Below, piece by piece: positions 55,372 through 63,165 of a DNA stretch of 64,000 bases. The notes beneath the pieces were generated by a model, which saw only the letters and a list, made by a program, of their open reading frames with translations, had not been told where the DNA came from and made no database searches. Every line of letters begins with the position of its first letter. Position 1 is the first letter of the stretch. The position numbers and the translations under genes were made by a program. The DNA is from Haloarcula japonica DSM 6131 (GTDB taxonomy: Archaea; Halobacteriota; Halobacteria; Halobacteriales; Haloarculaceae), in assembly GCF_000336635.1 (NCBI RefSeq), contig NZ_AOLY01000037.1, positions 51,316 through 115,315 of the forward strand, read 5' to 3'.

Positions 55372-56312
55372 GCGAGGACGACTCCTCGACGGACCCTGCC
55401 CCCGACGGCGGCGTTGTCGCGGCCGACGCTCCGGCTACCCGGTTGCACGACGGCGGAACCGAGCGAAGTACGGCGACGGACGCAGCCGACGAATCGACGC
55501 TGGCTCGGCTTGCTGACAGCAGCCTGCTCACCATCGCTCGCCGGGAGTACCGGCTAGCCGTCCGGAGCCGGTGGGCGCTCGGCGTGGCGCTGCTGTTCGG
55601 TCTCTTTACCACCGCAGTCGTCCAGTTCGGCGCGAGCTCGGTCGGTCCGGGTCGCTTCGACGCGGTGATCGCGACCATCGCCGAACTCGGCGTCTACCTT
55701 GTGCCGCTGACGGCGCTGGCGGTCGGCTACGACGCCATTGTCGGGGCCGACGAACGCGGCTCGCTCGAACTCATGCTCGCGCTCCCGGTCACGAAAGGCC
55801 GTGTCGTCGTCGGGACTGCCATCGGCCGGGCAGCGGTGCTGTCCGGCGCGATGTTGCTCGGCTTCGTTCCCGGTGCGCTGTTGACCGTCCGCTACATCGG
55901 GCTCGCTAGCGTCGGCCAGTACGCGGCGGTCGCCCTTGCTGCGGTGTTGACCGCCTGCGCGATGCTGGGCGTGGCGGTGCTTGTCTCGACGGTTTCGCGG
56001 ACGAAGACGCACGCGCTCGGTGCCGCACTGGCCATCTGGCTGTGGGTCGCACTGTTGCACGACCTGGTTGCGCTGGGTGCCGTCGCAGGGTTCGACCTTG
56101 GGTCCGGCGCTATCGCCGCGGCGATACTCCTCAACCCCGTGGACTGTTTCCGGGTACTCGCACTGTCGCAGGTGGACGTGGTCGCCGGCGGCTTCGGTAG
56201 CGTGCTGGCACAGGCCGGGCTGACCACGCCGATGGTCGCCGCGGGACTCGTAGCGTGGGTCGTCGTGCCTGTCGGCGTCGCTGCGAAACTCATCCAGCGG
56301 CGGCGTCTCTGA
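55368..56312 (+). CDS. nosY: NosY, ABC permease for NosZ maturation
   Basis: A 314-aa membrane protein. About 45 acidic residues precede six helices; LLTIAREYRLAVRSRWALGVALLFGLF-type start (seen as SLLTIARREYRLAVRSRWAL), YDAIVGADERGSLELMLALPV and the C-terminal FRVLALSQVD are family features of NosY/ABC-2 permeases. Its ATG overlaps nosF by ATGA. No nosL or nosR follows; the next gene is on the opposite strand. Confidence 0.93.
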   Translation: MSEDDSSTDPAPDGGVVAADAPATRLHDGGTERSTATDAADESTLARLADSSLLTIARREYRLAVRSRWALGVALLFGLFTTAVVQFGASSVGPGRFDAVIATIAELGVYLVPLTALAVGYDAIVGADERGSLELMLALPVTKGRVVVGTAIGRAAVLSGAMLLGFVPGALLTVRYIGLASVGQYAAVALAAVLTACAMLGVAVLVSTVSRTKTHALGAALAIWLWVALLHDLVALGAVAGFDLGSGAIAAAILLNPVDCFRVLALSQVDVVAGGFGSVLAQAGLTTPMVAAGLVAWVVVPVGVAAKLIQRRRL

Positions 56313-56314
56313 AG

Positions 56315-57211
56315 CTAAATCGACTGCAGCGCTGTTTCTTCTGGTTCTTCGAACAGACTGGCGACCTGTTCCGTCGTATCGGTACGCTCGTGGGCGTTCT
56401 CCAGCAGCACGGTTTCGCTGGGGAACAGCTGCTCACCGAGTTCGAGGCCGTGGTCGCGAGCAGTCGACCCCGTAACGGTGAGGTAGACGCCGAGGCCAGT
56501 CGCCGCGATGTCTGCTTCCTCTTCGCCACCCTCAGTCGGATAGGTAAAGGAGACGCCATCGAGCGCGCTCGTCCCGAGGACGGCTTCGACAAGCCGTTCG
56601 TACCGCGGTGAGATACAGAGTTCGCCCTCGTAGTTGGTGACGAAGGCCCGGTCGAGGGGACCGTCCTGTGTATCCAAAACCTCCGGCGTCGCGAGCAGCG
56701 TGTGATACACAGTATCGCCCAGCCCGGTCACGACTCGGACGTCCGTGTCCAGCGGGTCGATACGGTCGTTGATCTCGTGGATGGCGGTCAGTGGCTCGTC
56801 CCGAAGCTGGACGACCTCTTCGAGTACGAGGTCGGCACTGTCAAACCCGAGTGCGAACTCGTGGGTCCGGAGCGCACGGAACGGCTCCTCGCGGCCGACC
56901 AACTGAACATCACCGTGTTCGGTCGGTACCGTGACGCTGTCGAAGACGATGCGTCGGGGCATCCCGTCGCGGTCGTCACGGAGCAGCGTGTACTCTGGCT
57001 CGTATGGCGCATCAAGCGAGGAGTAGTCGCTGATTCGATGGTACACGTCGGCGACCGCGTCCTGATTGCCCTTGGTGACGGCCTTCTCGTAGCGGAGCGT
57101 CGAGATGATATCGTCGGCCAGGTCGGTCGTCCCCGTGCGTCCGGCGAGTCGCTCCAGTACTGCTTCGAGAGGCCGGCCCTTGCGCGGAACGGCCACCCTC
57201 GTCGTCGTCAT
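56315..57211 (-). CDS. HisG-like conserved haloarchaeal protein
   Basis: A 298-aa acidic protein. The N-terminus TRVAVPRKGRPLEAVLERL recalls ATP phosphoribosyltransferase (HisG), and the C-terminal part ADIAATGLGVYLTVTGSTAR ... FPSETVLLEN recalls the HisG segment with the PRPP-binding loop and the following strand. The middle (FALGFDSADLVLEE) would fit the same fold. It is probably a paralogue of HisG with another ligand, since residues around the PRPP loop differ. The gene is convergent with nosY. Function unknown. Confidence 0.6.
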   Translation of the reverse strand: MTTTRVAVPRKGRPLEAVLERLAGRTGTTDLADDIISTLRYEKAVTKGNQDAVADVYHRISDYSSLDAPYEPEYTLLRDDRDGMPRRIVFDSVTVPTEHGDVQLVGREEPFRALRTHEFALGFDSADLVLEEVVQLRDEPLTAIHEINDRIDPLDTDVRVVTGLGDTVYHTLLATPEVLDTQDGPLDRAFVTNYEGELCISPRYERLVEAVLGTSALDGVSFTYPTEGGEEEADIAATGLGVYLTVTGSTARDHGLELGEQLFPSETVLLENAHERTDTTEQVASLFEEPEETALQSI

Positions 57212-57250
57212 TATGCAGGCACAGACGGGGGATCGGTAAAACGAGTTCGG

Positions 57251-58348
57251 TTAGTCGCCGCCGCCGATAACCGACGACAGCTGTTCGCGCCACTGTTTGA
57301 GCTCCTCGATCTCCGATTCGGTTTCGTCGATCCGGTCTGCGAGTTCGCCCTCACCGATCTCCTCGCGGACGGCCTCAATCTCGTCTTCGAGGTCGTCGAG
57401 CTGCCCTTCGACGCTCTCGACTTCTTCGGACAGGTCGTCGACCTGATCGGAGGCGGACGTGGCTGTATCCGTCGCCGCCTGGACTTCGTCCTGGAAACCC
57501 TCCAGAGCCTCTTCGAAGGAGTCGAGGCGCTCGCCGAACTCCTGAATCATGTCCTCGCCGGTGCCGTTCTCTTCGAGGAACTCTTCGAGGGCATCGGTGT
57601 ACGCACGGAGGTCTGCGACATCGCTCTGGATACGCTGGATCCGGGCGTCATTGACGCCGCCAGCGTCACTGTCGTCCTCGGAGACGGCGTCGAGCGCACG
57701 CTTGAGGAGCTTCACGTCTTCGGGGGAGACGTTCTGGTCGCGGATTTCCTGTGCCATCGTCGCGACGACAGCGCCGGATTGGACCTCGGAATCTGCCGGC
57801 GCAGCGTTGCTCTCTTCGGGGGCTTCGACGCTTGCGTCCGGGTTGTTCGGGTCTGAGAGGTCCAGCGTCTCGATGTCCTCGTCGTCATCGTCTTCCAGAC
57901 CGGGAACGCTGTCGGCGTCACCGGCGATGACGTCCCGAACAGCCTCGTCGCCCCCACCGACGAGGTCCTCCTCGTCCTCGTCCAAGGGCGGGTCCACACT
58001 CTCGATTTCGGGTTCCGTCAGGAACTTCTCGACGTCGTCGGTTCCCGTCGCACGGATACCGTAGACGGTCGTGTAGTCGGCTTCGGGTTCGAGTTCTTTC
58101 TCGAAGGCGATCCGGTTTTCGTTGATGTCCCAGTACTCACTGCCGTACTCGGGGTGGAAGCCCAGATCCTCGACTGCTACGTCTTCCGGAACGGTATCAA
58201 CTAACCTGACTGTCACCGCAACAGATCGTCGCGAAGTGAGATTGAACGCTATCGCGGGTACGGGGAACTCGTCCGCCTCGAACCGCTTGGTCACTGTCAC
58301 GCCATCTGCGGCGACAGTGACTTCGTCGTAGGCTTGCGAATTGCTCAT
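57251..58348 (-). CDS. Conserved acidic protein with beta-sandwich head and coiled-coil tail
   Basis: A 365-aa protein. The first 110 residues (VTVTKRFEADEFPVPAIAFNL, AVTVRLVDTVPEDVAVEDLG, WDINENRIAFEKELEPEADY) look like an immunoglobulin/fibronectin-type strand pattern. Residues about 120-195 are an acidic linker, and 225-355 form a long coiled coil (FGERLDSFEEALEGF, LSEEVESVEGQLDDLEDEI). No signal peptide or membrane helix. It lies 39 bp behind the HisG-like gene's start, in the same direction, so the two may be cotranscribed. No function can be assigned. Confidence 0.75.
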   Translation of the reverse strand: MSNSQAYDEVTVAADGVTVTKRFEADEFPVPAIAFNLTSRRSVAVTVRLVDTVPEDVAVEDLGFHPEYGSEYWDINENRIAFEKELEPEADYTTVYGIRATGTDDVEKFLTEPEIESVDPPLDEDEEDLVGGGDEAVRDVIAGDADSVPGLEDDDDEDIETLDLSDPNNPDASVEAPEESNAAPADSEVQSGAVVATMAQEIRDQNVSPEDVKLLKRALDAVSEDDSDAGGVNDARIQRIQSDVADLRAYTDALEEFLEENGTGEDMIQEFGERLDSFEEALEGFQDEVQAATDTATSASDQVDDLSEEVESVEGQLDDLEDEIEAVREEIGEGELADRIDETESEIEELKQWREQLSSVIGGGD

Positions 58349-58519
58349 GGTCTGTATGGTCTCAGCAATAGTATTAAAGGTACGTACCTGACCAACATTT
58401 ACACCTTTTTTCTATACGATACTGGTTAATATAATATAGAGACGTAACCTCAGTAACACGAACAAGACGTGAGCCAGCAAAGACGGGCAGTCCGTCCGTG
58501 TGGTACTGGCAGGCCGTTT

Positions 58520-59353
58520 TCAGTCGAGATCGTACCGGTCGCCGATTTCAACAATTGAAAGTGTCGAGGGATACGCGAAGCTGTTGGCGTGGTTGTGCAG
58601 GACGGTCGGCTCCGTCGTCATCCCCTTCCACATGTCCCAGTGGGTCGGGACAAGGGTGTCCAGTTGGAGTTCGTTCGCGGCTTCGATAATCATGTTCTCG
58701 TTGTTGTACCACTGCGTTCGCGTGGGTTCGCCGGTCTCCTTGTCGTCGATCATCCCGACGGTTCCGAACGCGAGGACGCCGACATCGATATCGTAGCGTT
58801 CGCCGATAGACTCGAACTCGCCAGGGCGAGCGTCGCCGCCGTGGAAGAACGTGCCGGAGTCGTGTTCGAACACGTACGACACCGGATGCTCGGCGTCGGG
58901 GTCGTTGGCCGGTTCGACATGAACAGTCAGGTCACCGATTTCGAGCGTGTCTCCCTCCGTGACCTCGTGCAACTGGTCGTTGGTGACGCCGTAGTTCTCC
59001 AGCCACGCTTCCTCCCGGATGACGTCGTGACCGCTGTCAGTCGTGTAGTAGTCCGCGCCCGTCCCGACGAGAATTGGGGCCTGGGACGGTCCATGAACGT
59101 GGTCGGTGTGTTCGTGGGTGCCCAGAACCGCGTCGCACTCGGTGATGTCGTCGGGGTTGAACGGCACCGGAACCATCCGCACAGTCCGCGGGGGGTCGCC
59201 CGTGCCGAGATACGGGTCGATGAAGACGGTCGTCCCACCGCTCGATTTCACGATGAAGCCGTTACAGCCCAGATACCAGATCGCCAGTCCGTCAGGCGTC
59301 GCCGACTCCACCGCACGCGGGAGCCAGTCATCCCAGTCAGATTCGACTGTCAT
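58520..59353 (-). CDS. Metallo-beta-lactamase-fold hydrolase (UlaG-like)
   Basis: A 277-aa MBL-fold enzyme similar to UlaG (ascorbate-6-phosphate lactonase) and related hydrolases. Metal-site motifs are THEHTDHVHG, the Asp in FFHGGDARPG and the C-terminal THWDMW. The N-terminal strand pattern LAIWYLGCNGFIVKSSGGTTVFIDPYL is also typical. ATG 59353 is preferred; a GTG five codons upstream (59368) is possible. Substrate unknown; the neighbours give no metabolic hint. Confidence 0.88.
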   Translation of the reverse strand: MTVESDWDDWLPRAVESATPDGLAIWYLGCNGFIVKSSGGTTVFIDPYLGTGDPPRTVRMVPVPFNPDDITECDAVLGTHEHTDHVHGPSQAPILVGTGADYYTTDSGHDVIREEAWLENYGVTNDQLHEVTEGDTLEIGDLTVHVEPANDPDAEHPVSYVFEHDSGTFFHGGDARPGEFESIGERYDIDVGVLAFGTVGMIDDKETGEPTRTQWYNNENMIIEAANELQLDTLVPTHWDMWKGMTTEPTVLHNHANSFAYPSTLSIVEIGDRYDLD

Positions 59354-59466
59354 GCCGGGAGATGCCACGCCCGGTCGCTAAGATGTTTCGAAGACGCCAG
59401 GTCGTCTCCCGCTGTTTGAGAACGAGGCCCTCGATTTATCCCCCAACTGAGAGAAATACGACCTGT

Positions 59467-59916
59467 ATGTACGACAACATTCTCCTTGCCTCAGATGGGA
59501 CAGAAGCGTCGACCAACGCCGAATCCCACGCGATTGCCCTCGCAGCAGAACATGGTGCGGCCCTCCATGTGCTGTATGTCGTCGATGAAGACGTGTACAC
59601 GGCCTACAGCGGCGACGAATACGTCGACGAATCGGAAGGGCCCGAGCACGGCCTCGAAGAGACGGGCCAGGAGACGCTGGCCCGGATAGAGGCCGATGCA
59701 GAGGCATCCGGGGTCGACGTGACGACGACCCTGAAACACGGACGGCCGGCCGAATCCATCATCGAAACCGCCGACGAGGCGGACGTCGACCTGCTCGTCC
59801 TCGGGACGAAGCGACGGCCGGCGGAGTACCGGAGTCTCCTCGGTAGCATCACCGACAAGGTGCTTCGACTGACCGAGCGACCGGCAGTCGTGGTGAAAAC
59901 CGAAGTCGAGGAGTAA
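59467..59916 (+). CDS. Universal stress protein family (UspA)
   Basis: A 149-aa single Usp domain. It starts MYDNILLASDGTEASTNAES, and the C-terminal ATP-binding motif is LGTKRRPAEYRSLLGSITDKVLRLTERPAVVV. ATG 59467 begins the domain; the open frame upstream has no similarity to the family. Independent of the flanking genes. It is probably a stress-responsive nucleotide-binding protein. Confidence 0.9.
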   Translation: MYDNILLASDGTEASTNAESHAIALAAEHGAALHVLYVVDEDVYTAYSGDEYVDESEGPEHGLEETGQETLARIEADAEASGVDVTTTLKHGRPAESIIETADEADVDLLVLGTKRRPAEYRSLLGSITDKVLRLTERPAVVVKTEVEE

Positions 59917-60058
59917 CTGCCCGGTCGGTCGAGTGTATAACTGACTGTCGATGACTATCGGTGGAGCAGTGCGGTTGACGGATGATAGCTGTCGGCGGCA
60001 TCGGCGTACCGGTCGCTTCGGAGTCAGTGAAAAACGCGACCGCGAAAAATACCGGTGT

Positions 60059-60457
60059 TCAGTCCTCGCAGCAACCGCCGGCTTTCTGGCCGAAGTCGAC
60101 GGCCAGTTCCTCGGAAACGATCTCGTTGAGTTCCTGCAGGCGCAGTTCGAGTTCGTTCTGGGCCTCCAGATAGTCACTCATAACCGGGATGTCGTGGAGT
60201 TCCTCCTGTTTCTGCTGGACTTTCCGGAGGTCCTCCTGAGAGGCGTTCCCGGTCTGGCGGGCGAGCATGAACTCCTCACGGATCTGCTCGAACTCCTGGA
60301 TGGCCGCCTGCGCCTCGTCGTGGTTCTCGACGGCGTCTTTCGTCTCCTTGAATCGCTGGTACACCGGTAGCTCGGCGATCGCTTCGCCGAACTCTGTAGC
60401 GAGCGCCTCGACGTGGTCACCGTCGATATCAGCGGCGGTATCAGTCTCGATGCTCAT
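60059..60457 (-). CDS. YlbF/YmcA-family protein
   Basis: A 132-aa helical protein of the YlbF/YmcA family (LATEFGEAIAELPVYQRFKETKDAVENHDEAQAAIQEFEQIREE). In Bacillus the YlbF-YmcA-YaaT complex affects RNA processing and development and carries iron-sulfur clusters. This archaeal protein ends in GQKAGGCCED, a Cys pair at the very C-terminus that could bind metal. ATG 60457 is chosen; a GTG directly before it is possible. The gene stands alone. Confidence 0.85.
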   Translation of the reverse strand: MSIETDTAADIDGDHVEALATEFGEAIAELPVYQRFKETKDAVENHDEAQAAIQEFEQIREEFMLARQTGNASQEDLRKVQQKQEELHDIPVMSDYLEAQNELELRLQELNEIVSEELAVDFGQKAGGCCED

Positions 60458-60714
60458 CACTGATTGGTATGGACTCGGGCGGTATAGGCCTGCCGAAACC
60501 GGGTTGTTCTGGGCAGGACATCGGTCCCTGGCAGCGGTCCTGCCGTGTTGTCGCTCGCATCGGACTCTCGGACTGACAGTTGTTAACGTTAAATTGGGAA
60601 TCCACGTTATCGCGGTCGTTGTGGTATGTGCGCCGCTATACTAATCGTTCTGTAGCTTCGCTCCTGATGAGATTCGCTCAAACCAGTTATCAACTGATAT
60701 AATCGGTCGAAAAC

Positions 60715-60725
60715 GGTATATTAGG
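60715..60725 (+). promoter_or_regulatory. TATA box of the PAS transducer gene
   Basis: GGTATATTAGG lies 20-30 bp before the ATG at 60745, the spacing of a leaderless haloarchaeal promoter. A TTAACGTTAA palindrome (60583-60592) lies further upstream. Confidence 0.5.
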
Positions 60726-60744
60726 CTCTAAGATAGATTTTGCA

Positions 60745-62061
60745 ATGGCAAACACTGCATCTGAAGACAGTCTGCTACCGGAGTCCGTCGACGACAGCGG
60801 GGAGTTCTGGCTCCACACGTTCGAGTCGCTTGTCGCGGATTTACCGGAAGCTGCGTTCGTAGTCGATGCGGACGGGGATATCACACACTGGAACGATACG
60901 GTTGAACGCATGCTCGGGCTCCCGGCGAGCGAAGCGGTCGGGATGAACGCATACGACGTGTTCGGCACAGAGGGTCAGGAAGAGACGCTCGCTCAGGAAG
61001 TCATCAGGACGGGCGAGCCAGTTCGCGAAGGCGAGTTCCGCTCGGCCGAGCGACCTGACGGAACGATGGCGCACGCGCGAGCGGTGGCTATCCCGCTCAT
61101 GGGCCCTGGTGGGGACGCTATCGGTGCGTTGGAGCTACTGATCGATTTCAGTGATATCGTCGAACAGCGTGAGGCGCTCCAGAACCTCCAGTCACAGATG
61201 GCGACGGACGTCGAGTCAGCGGTCGGTGAAATCGGCGACTCCGCCGCGGCCGTTACCGAGCAGTCCGACGAGATCAAGGAGATGGCCGGAGAGCAGTCCG
61301 ACAACCTCGATGAGGTCCAGTCCGAAGTCTCCGGGTTCAGCGCGACCGTCGAGGAAATCGCTTCCAGCGCCGAAGAAGTGAGCAGTCAGAGCGGCGAGGC
61401 CAGGGAACTCGCCGAGGCATCCGTCGAGACGGCCGAGGAAACAATCGAACGCGTCGAGGATGCGACGGAGTCCGCCGAACAGGTCGCGTCGGACTCGACG
61501 GAACTCCGGGGCCACATCGAAGAAATCGACGAGTTCGTCGAGGTAATCAACGACATCGCGGACCAGACGAACATGCTGGCGCTGAACGCCAACATCGAAG
61601 CCGCGCGAAGCAACAGCGACAGCGACGGGTTCGCGGTCGTCGCTGACGAGATCAAGGAACTGGCAGACGAGTCCAAACAGCACGCCGACGAGGTCGAGCG
61701 GATTGTCGGGGAGGTCCGCGAGATGGCCGACAGCACCGCCGAAAACGTCGAGGAGACGACAGGCGCGATTCAGCAGGCGCTCACTGACTTAGAGACAGTG
61801 CTTGACAACCAACAGGCCATCGTCGACGCGACCTCGGAGACGGAACAGGGTATCAGTGAAGTCGCGGCGGCGACGGACGACCAGGCTGCAAGCGCCGAAG
61901 AGATCGCTAGCATGATCGACGAAATCGCCCAGCGTGCCGCCGAGGTGTCCGAGTCCATCGATGAGCTGGCTGGCGCAAACGAGACCCAGCACCGGATGGC
62001 CCAGGACTTAGAAGAGAACGTCGAGCGGGTCGAGCGCCGACTCGCCGAGATTATGGAGTGA
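60745..62061 (+). CDS. Soluble PAS-domain chemotaxis transducer
   Basis: A 438-aa cytoplasmic transducer with no membrane helix. A PAS domain (about 25-135, LPEAAFVVDADGDITHWNDT and RSAERPDGTMAHARAVAIPL) is followed by a full methyl-accepting domain with the tip [20 protein letters not shown] and DGFAVVADEIKELADE. It should signal to CheA through CheW, sensing redox, light or a small ligand through PAS. In contrast to the transducer at 32748 it keeps an intact tip. No che or flagellar genes are in the window. Confidence 0.92.
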   Translation: MANTASEDSLLPESVDDSGEFWLHTFESLVADLPEAAFVVDADGDITHWNDTVERMLGLPASEAVGMNAYDVFGTEGQEETLAQEVIRTGEPVREGEFRSAERPDGTMAHARAVAIPLMGPGGDAIGALELLIDFSDIVEQREALQNLQSQMATDVESAVGEIGDSAAAVTEQSDEIKEMAGEQSDNLDEVQSEVSGFSATVEEIASSAEEVSSQSGEARELAEASVETAEETIERVEDATESAEQVASDSTELRGHIEEIDEFVEVINDIADQTNMLALNANIEAARSNSDSDGFAVVADEIKELADESKQHADEVERIVGEVREMADSTAENVEETTGAIQQALTDLETVLDNQQAIVDATSETEQGISEVAAATDDQAASAEEIASMIDEIAQRAAEVSESIDELAGANETQHRMAQDLEENVERVERRLAEIME

Positions 62062-62115
62062 CCCTCGCTCATCGAAACACGGGGGTTATGCCGCTCGAAC
62101 CGATACAGAGTTGCA

Positions 62116-63162
62116 ATGAGTCAAGAGCGGACTGACGGCGACCTCCGGAACACCGGGCTGTCACTCAAACACGACCGCGAGTGGGATTACGAGCTCGACC
62201 GAATTGTCGAAGCCGTCGAGGAACGCGACGCAGAGAAGGTGGGCCTGCAGTTCCCCGAGGGACTGAAGCGCCGCGGCCCGGCCGTGGCCGATGACCTCCG
62301 CAAGAACCTCCCCGACGACGTGACGGTGCTGCTCTCGGGTCAGCCCTGTTACGGCGCGTGTGACCTGGATACGTACATGATGCGCCGGACGGACGTGTTC
62401 GTCCACTTCGGGCACTCGCCGATGAAGGAATCGGACAAGATCATCTACGTGCCGCTGTTCTCGAACGTCGATGTCTTCCCCATCATGGAGCAGGCCCGCG
62501 AGGAACAGCTCGCGGACCCCGAGGAGGACCCCGACGTGGGGCTGGTGACGACGGCCCAGCACATGAACAAGTTCGGCGAGATGCGCGAGTGGCTGGAGGA
62601 GCGGGGCTACACCGTTCACACGCGCCGCGGCGACGAACGGCTGACCCACGAGGGGCAGGTGCTCGGCTGTAACTACGCCAGCGCCGACGTGGACGCCGAC
62701 CAGATGCTGTACGTCGGTGGCGGGAAGTTCCACCCGCTGGGGCTGGCGATGGAGCACCCCGACAAGCACGTCGTCATCGCCGACCCGGTCAACAACGTCG
62801 TCACCGTCGCCGACACCGAGAAGTTCATGAAACAGCGCTACGGCGCGGTCCACCGCGCGATGGACGCCGAGTCCTGGGGTGTCATCTTCTGTACCAAGAT
62901 CGGGCAGGGTCGCTGGGACAAGGCGCAGGAAATCGTCGAGAACAACGAGAACGCCTATCTCATCACCATGGACGAGGTGACGCCGGACCGGCTGACGAAC
63001 TTCGGAATGGACGCCTACGTCAACACCGGCTGTCCGCGCATCACCACCGACGACGGCCCGCAGTTCAAGAAACCGATGCTCACGCCCGGCGAGTACGAGA
63101 TCGCGATCGGCGAGAAGCCACTCGATTCGCTGGAGTTTGACACCTTCCACGGCACCTGGTGA
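62116..63162 (+). CDS. dph2: Diphthamide biosynthesis enzyme Dph2
   Basis: A 348-aa non-canonical radical-SAM enzyme that moves the 3-amino-3-carboxypropyl group of SAM to a His of elongation factor 2, the first step of diphthamide formation. Cluster-binding Cys are in SGQPCYGACD (Cys 78/82), LGCNYASAD (Cys 185) and NTGCPRI (Cys 306), spaced as in archaeal Dph2. VGLQFPEGLKRR and YVGGGKFHPLGLAM are further family segments. Complete, and followed after 3 bp by the pseudo-archaemetzincin. Confidence 0.95.
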   Translation: MSQERTDGDLRNTGLSLKHDREWDYELDRIVEAVEERDAEKVGLQFPEGLKRRGPAVADDLRKNLPDDVTVLLSGQPCYGACDLDTYMMRRTDVFVHFGHSPMKESDKIIYVPLFSNVDVFPIMEQAREEQLADPEEDPDVGLVTTAQHMNKFGEMREWLEERGYTVHTRRGDERLTHEGQVLGCNYASADVDADQMLYVGGGKFHPLGLAMEHPDKHVVIADPVNNVVTVADTEKFMKQRYGAVHRAMDAESWGVIFCTKIGQGRWDKAQEIVENNENAYLITMDEVTPDRLTNFGMDAYVNTGCPRITTDDGPQFKKPMLTPGEYEIAIGEKPLDSLEFDTFHGTW

Positions 63163-63165
63163 CCC

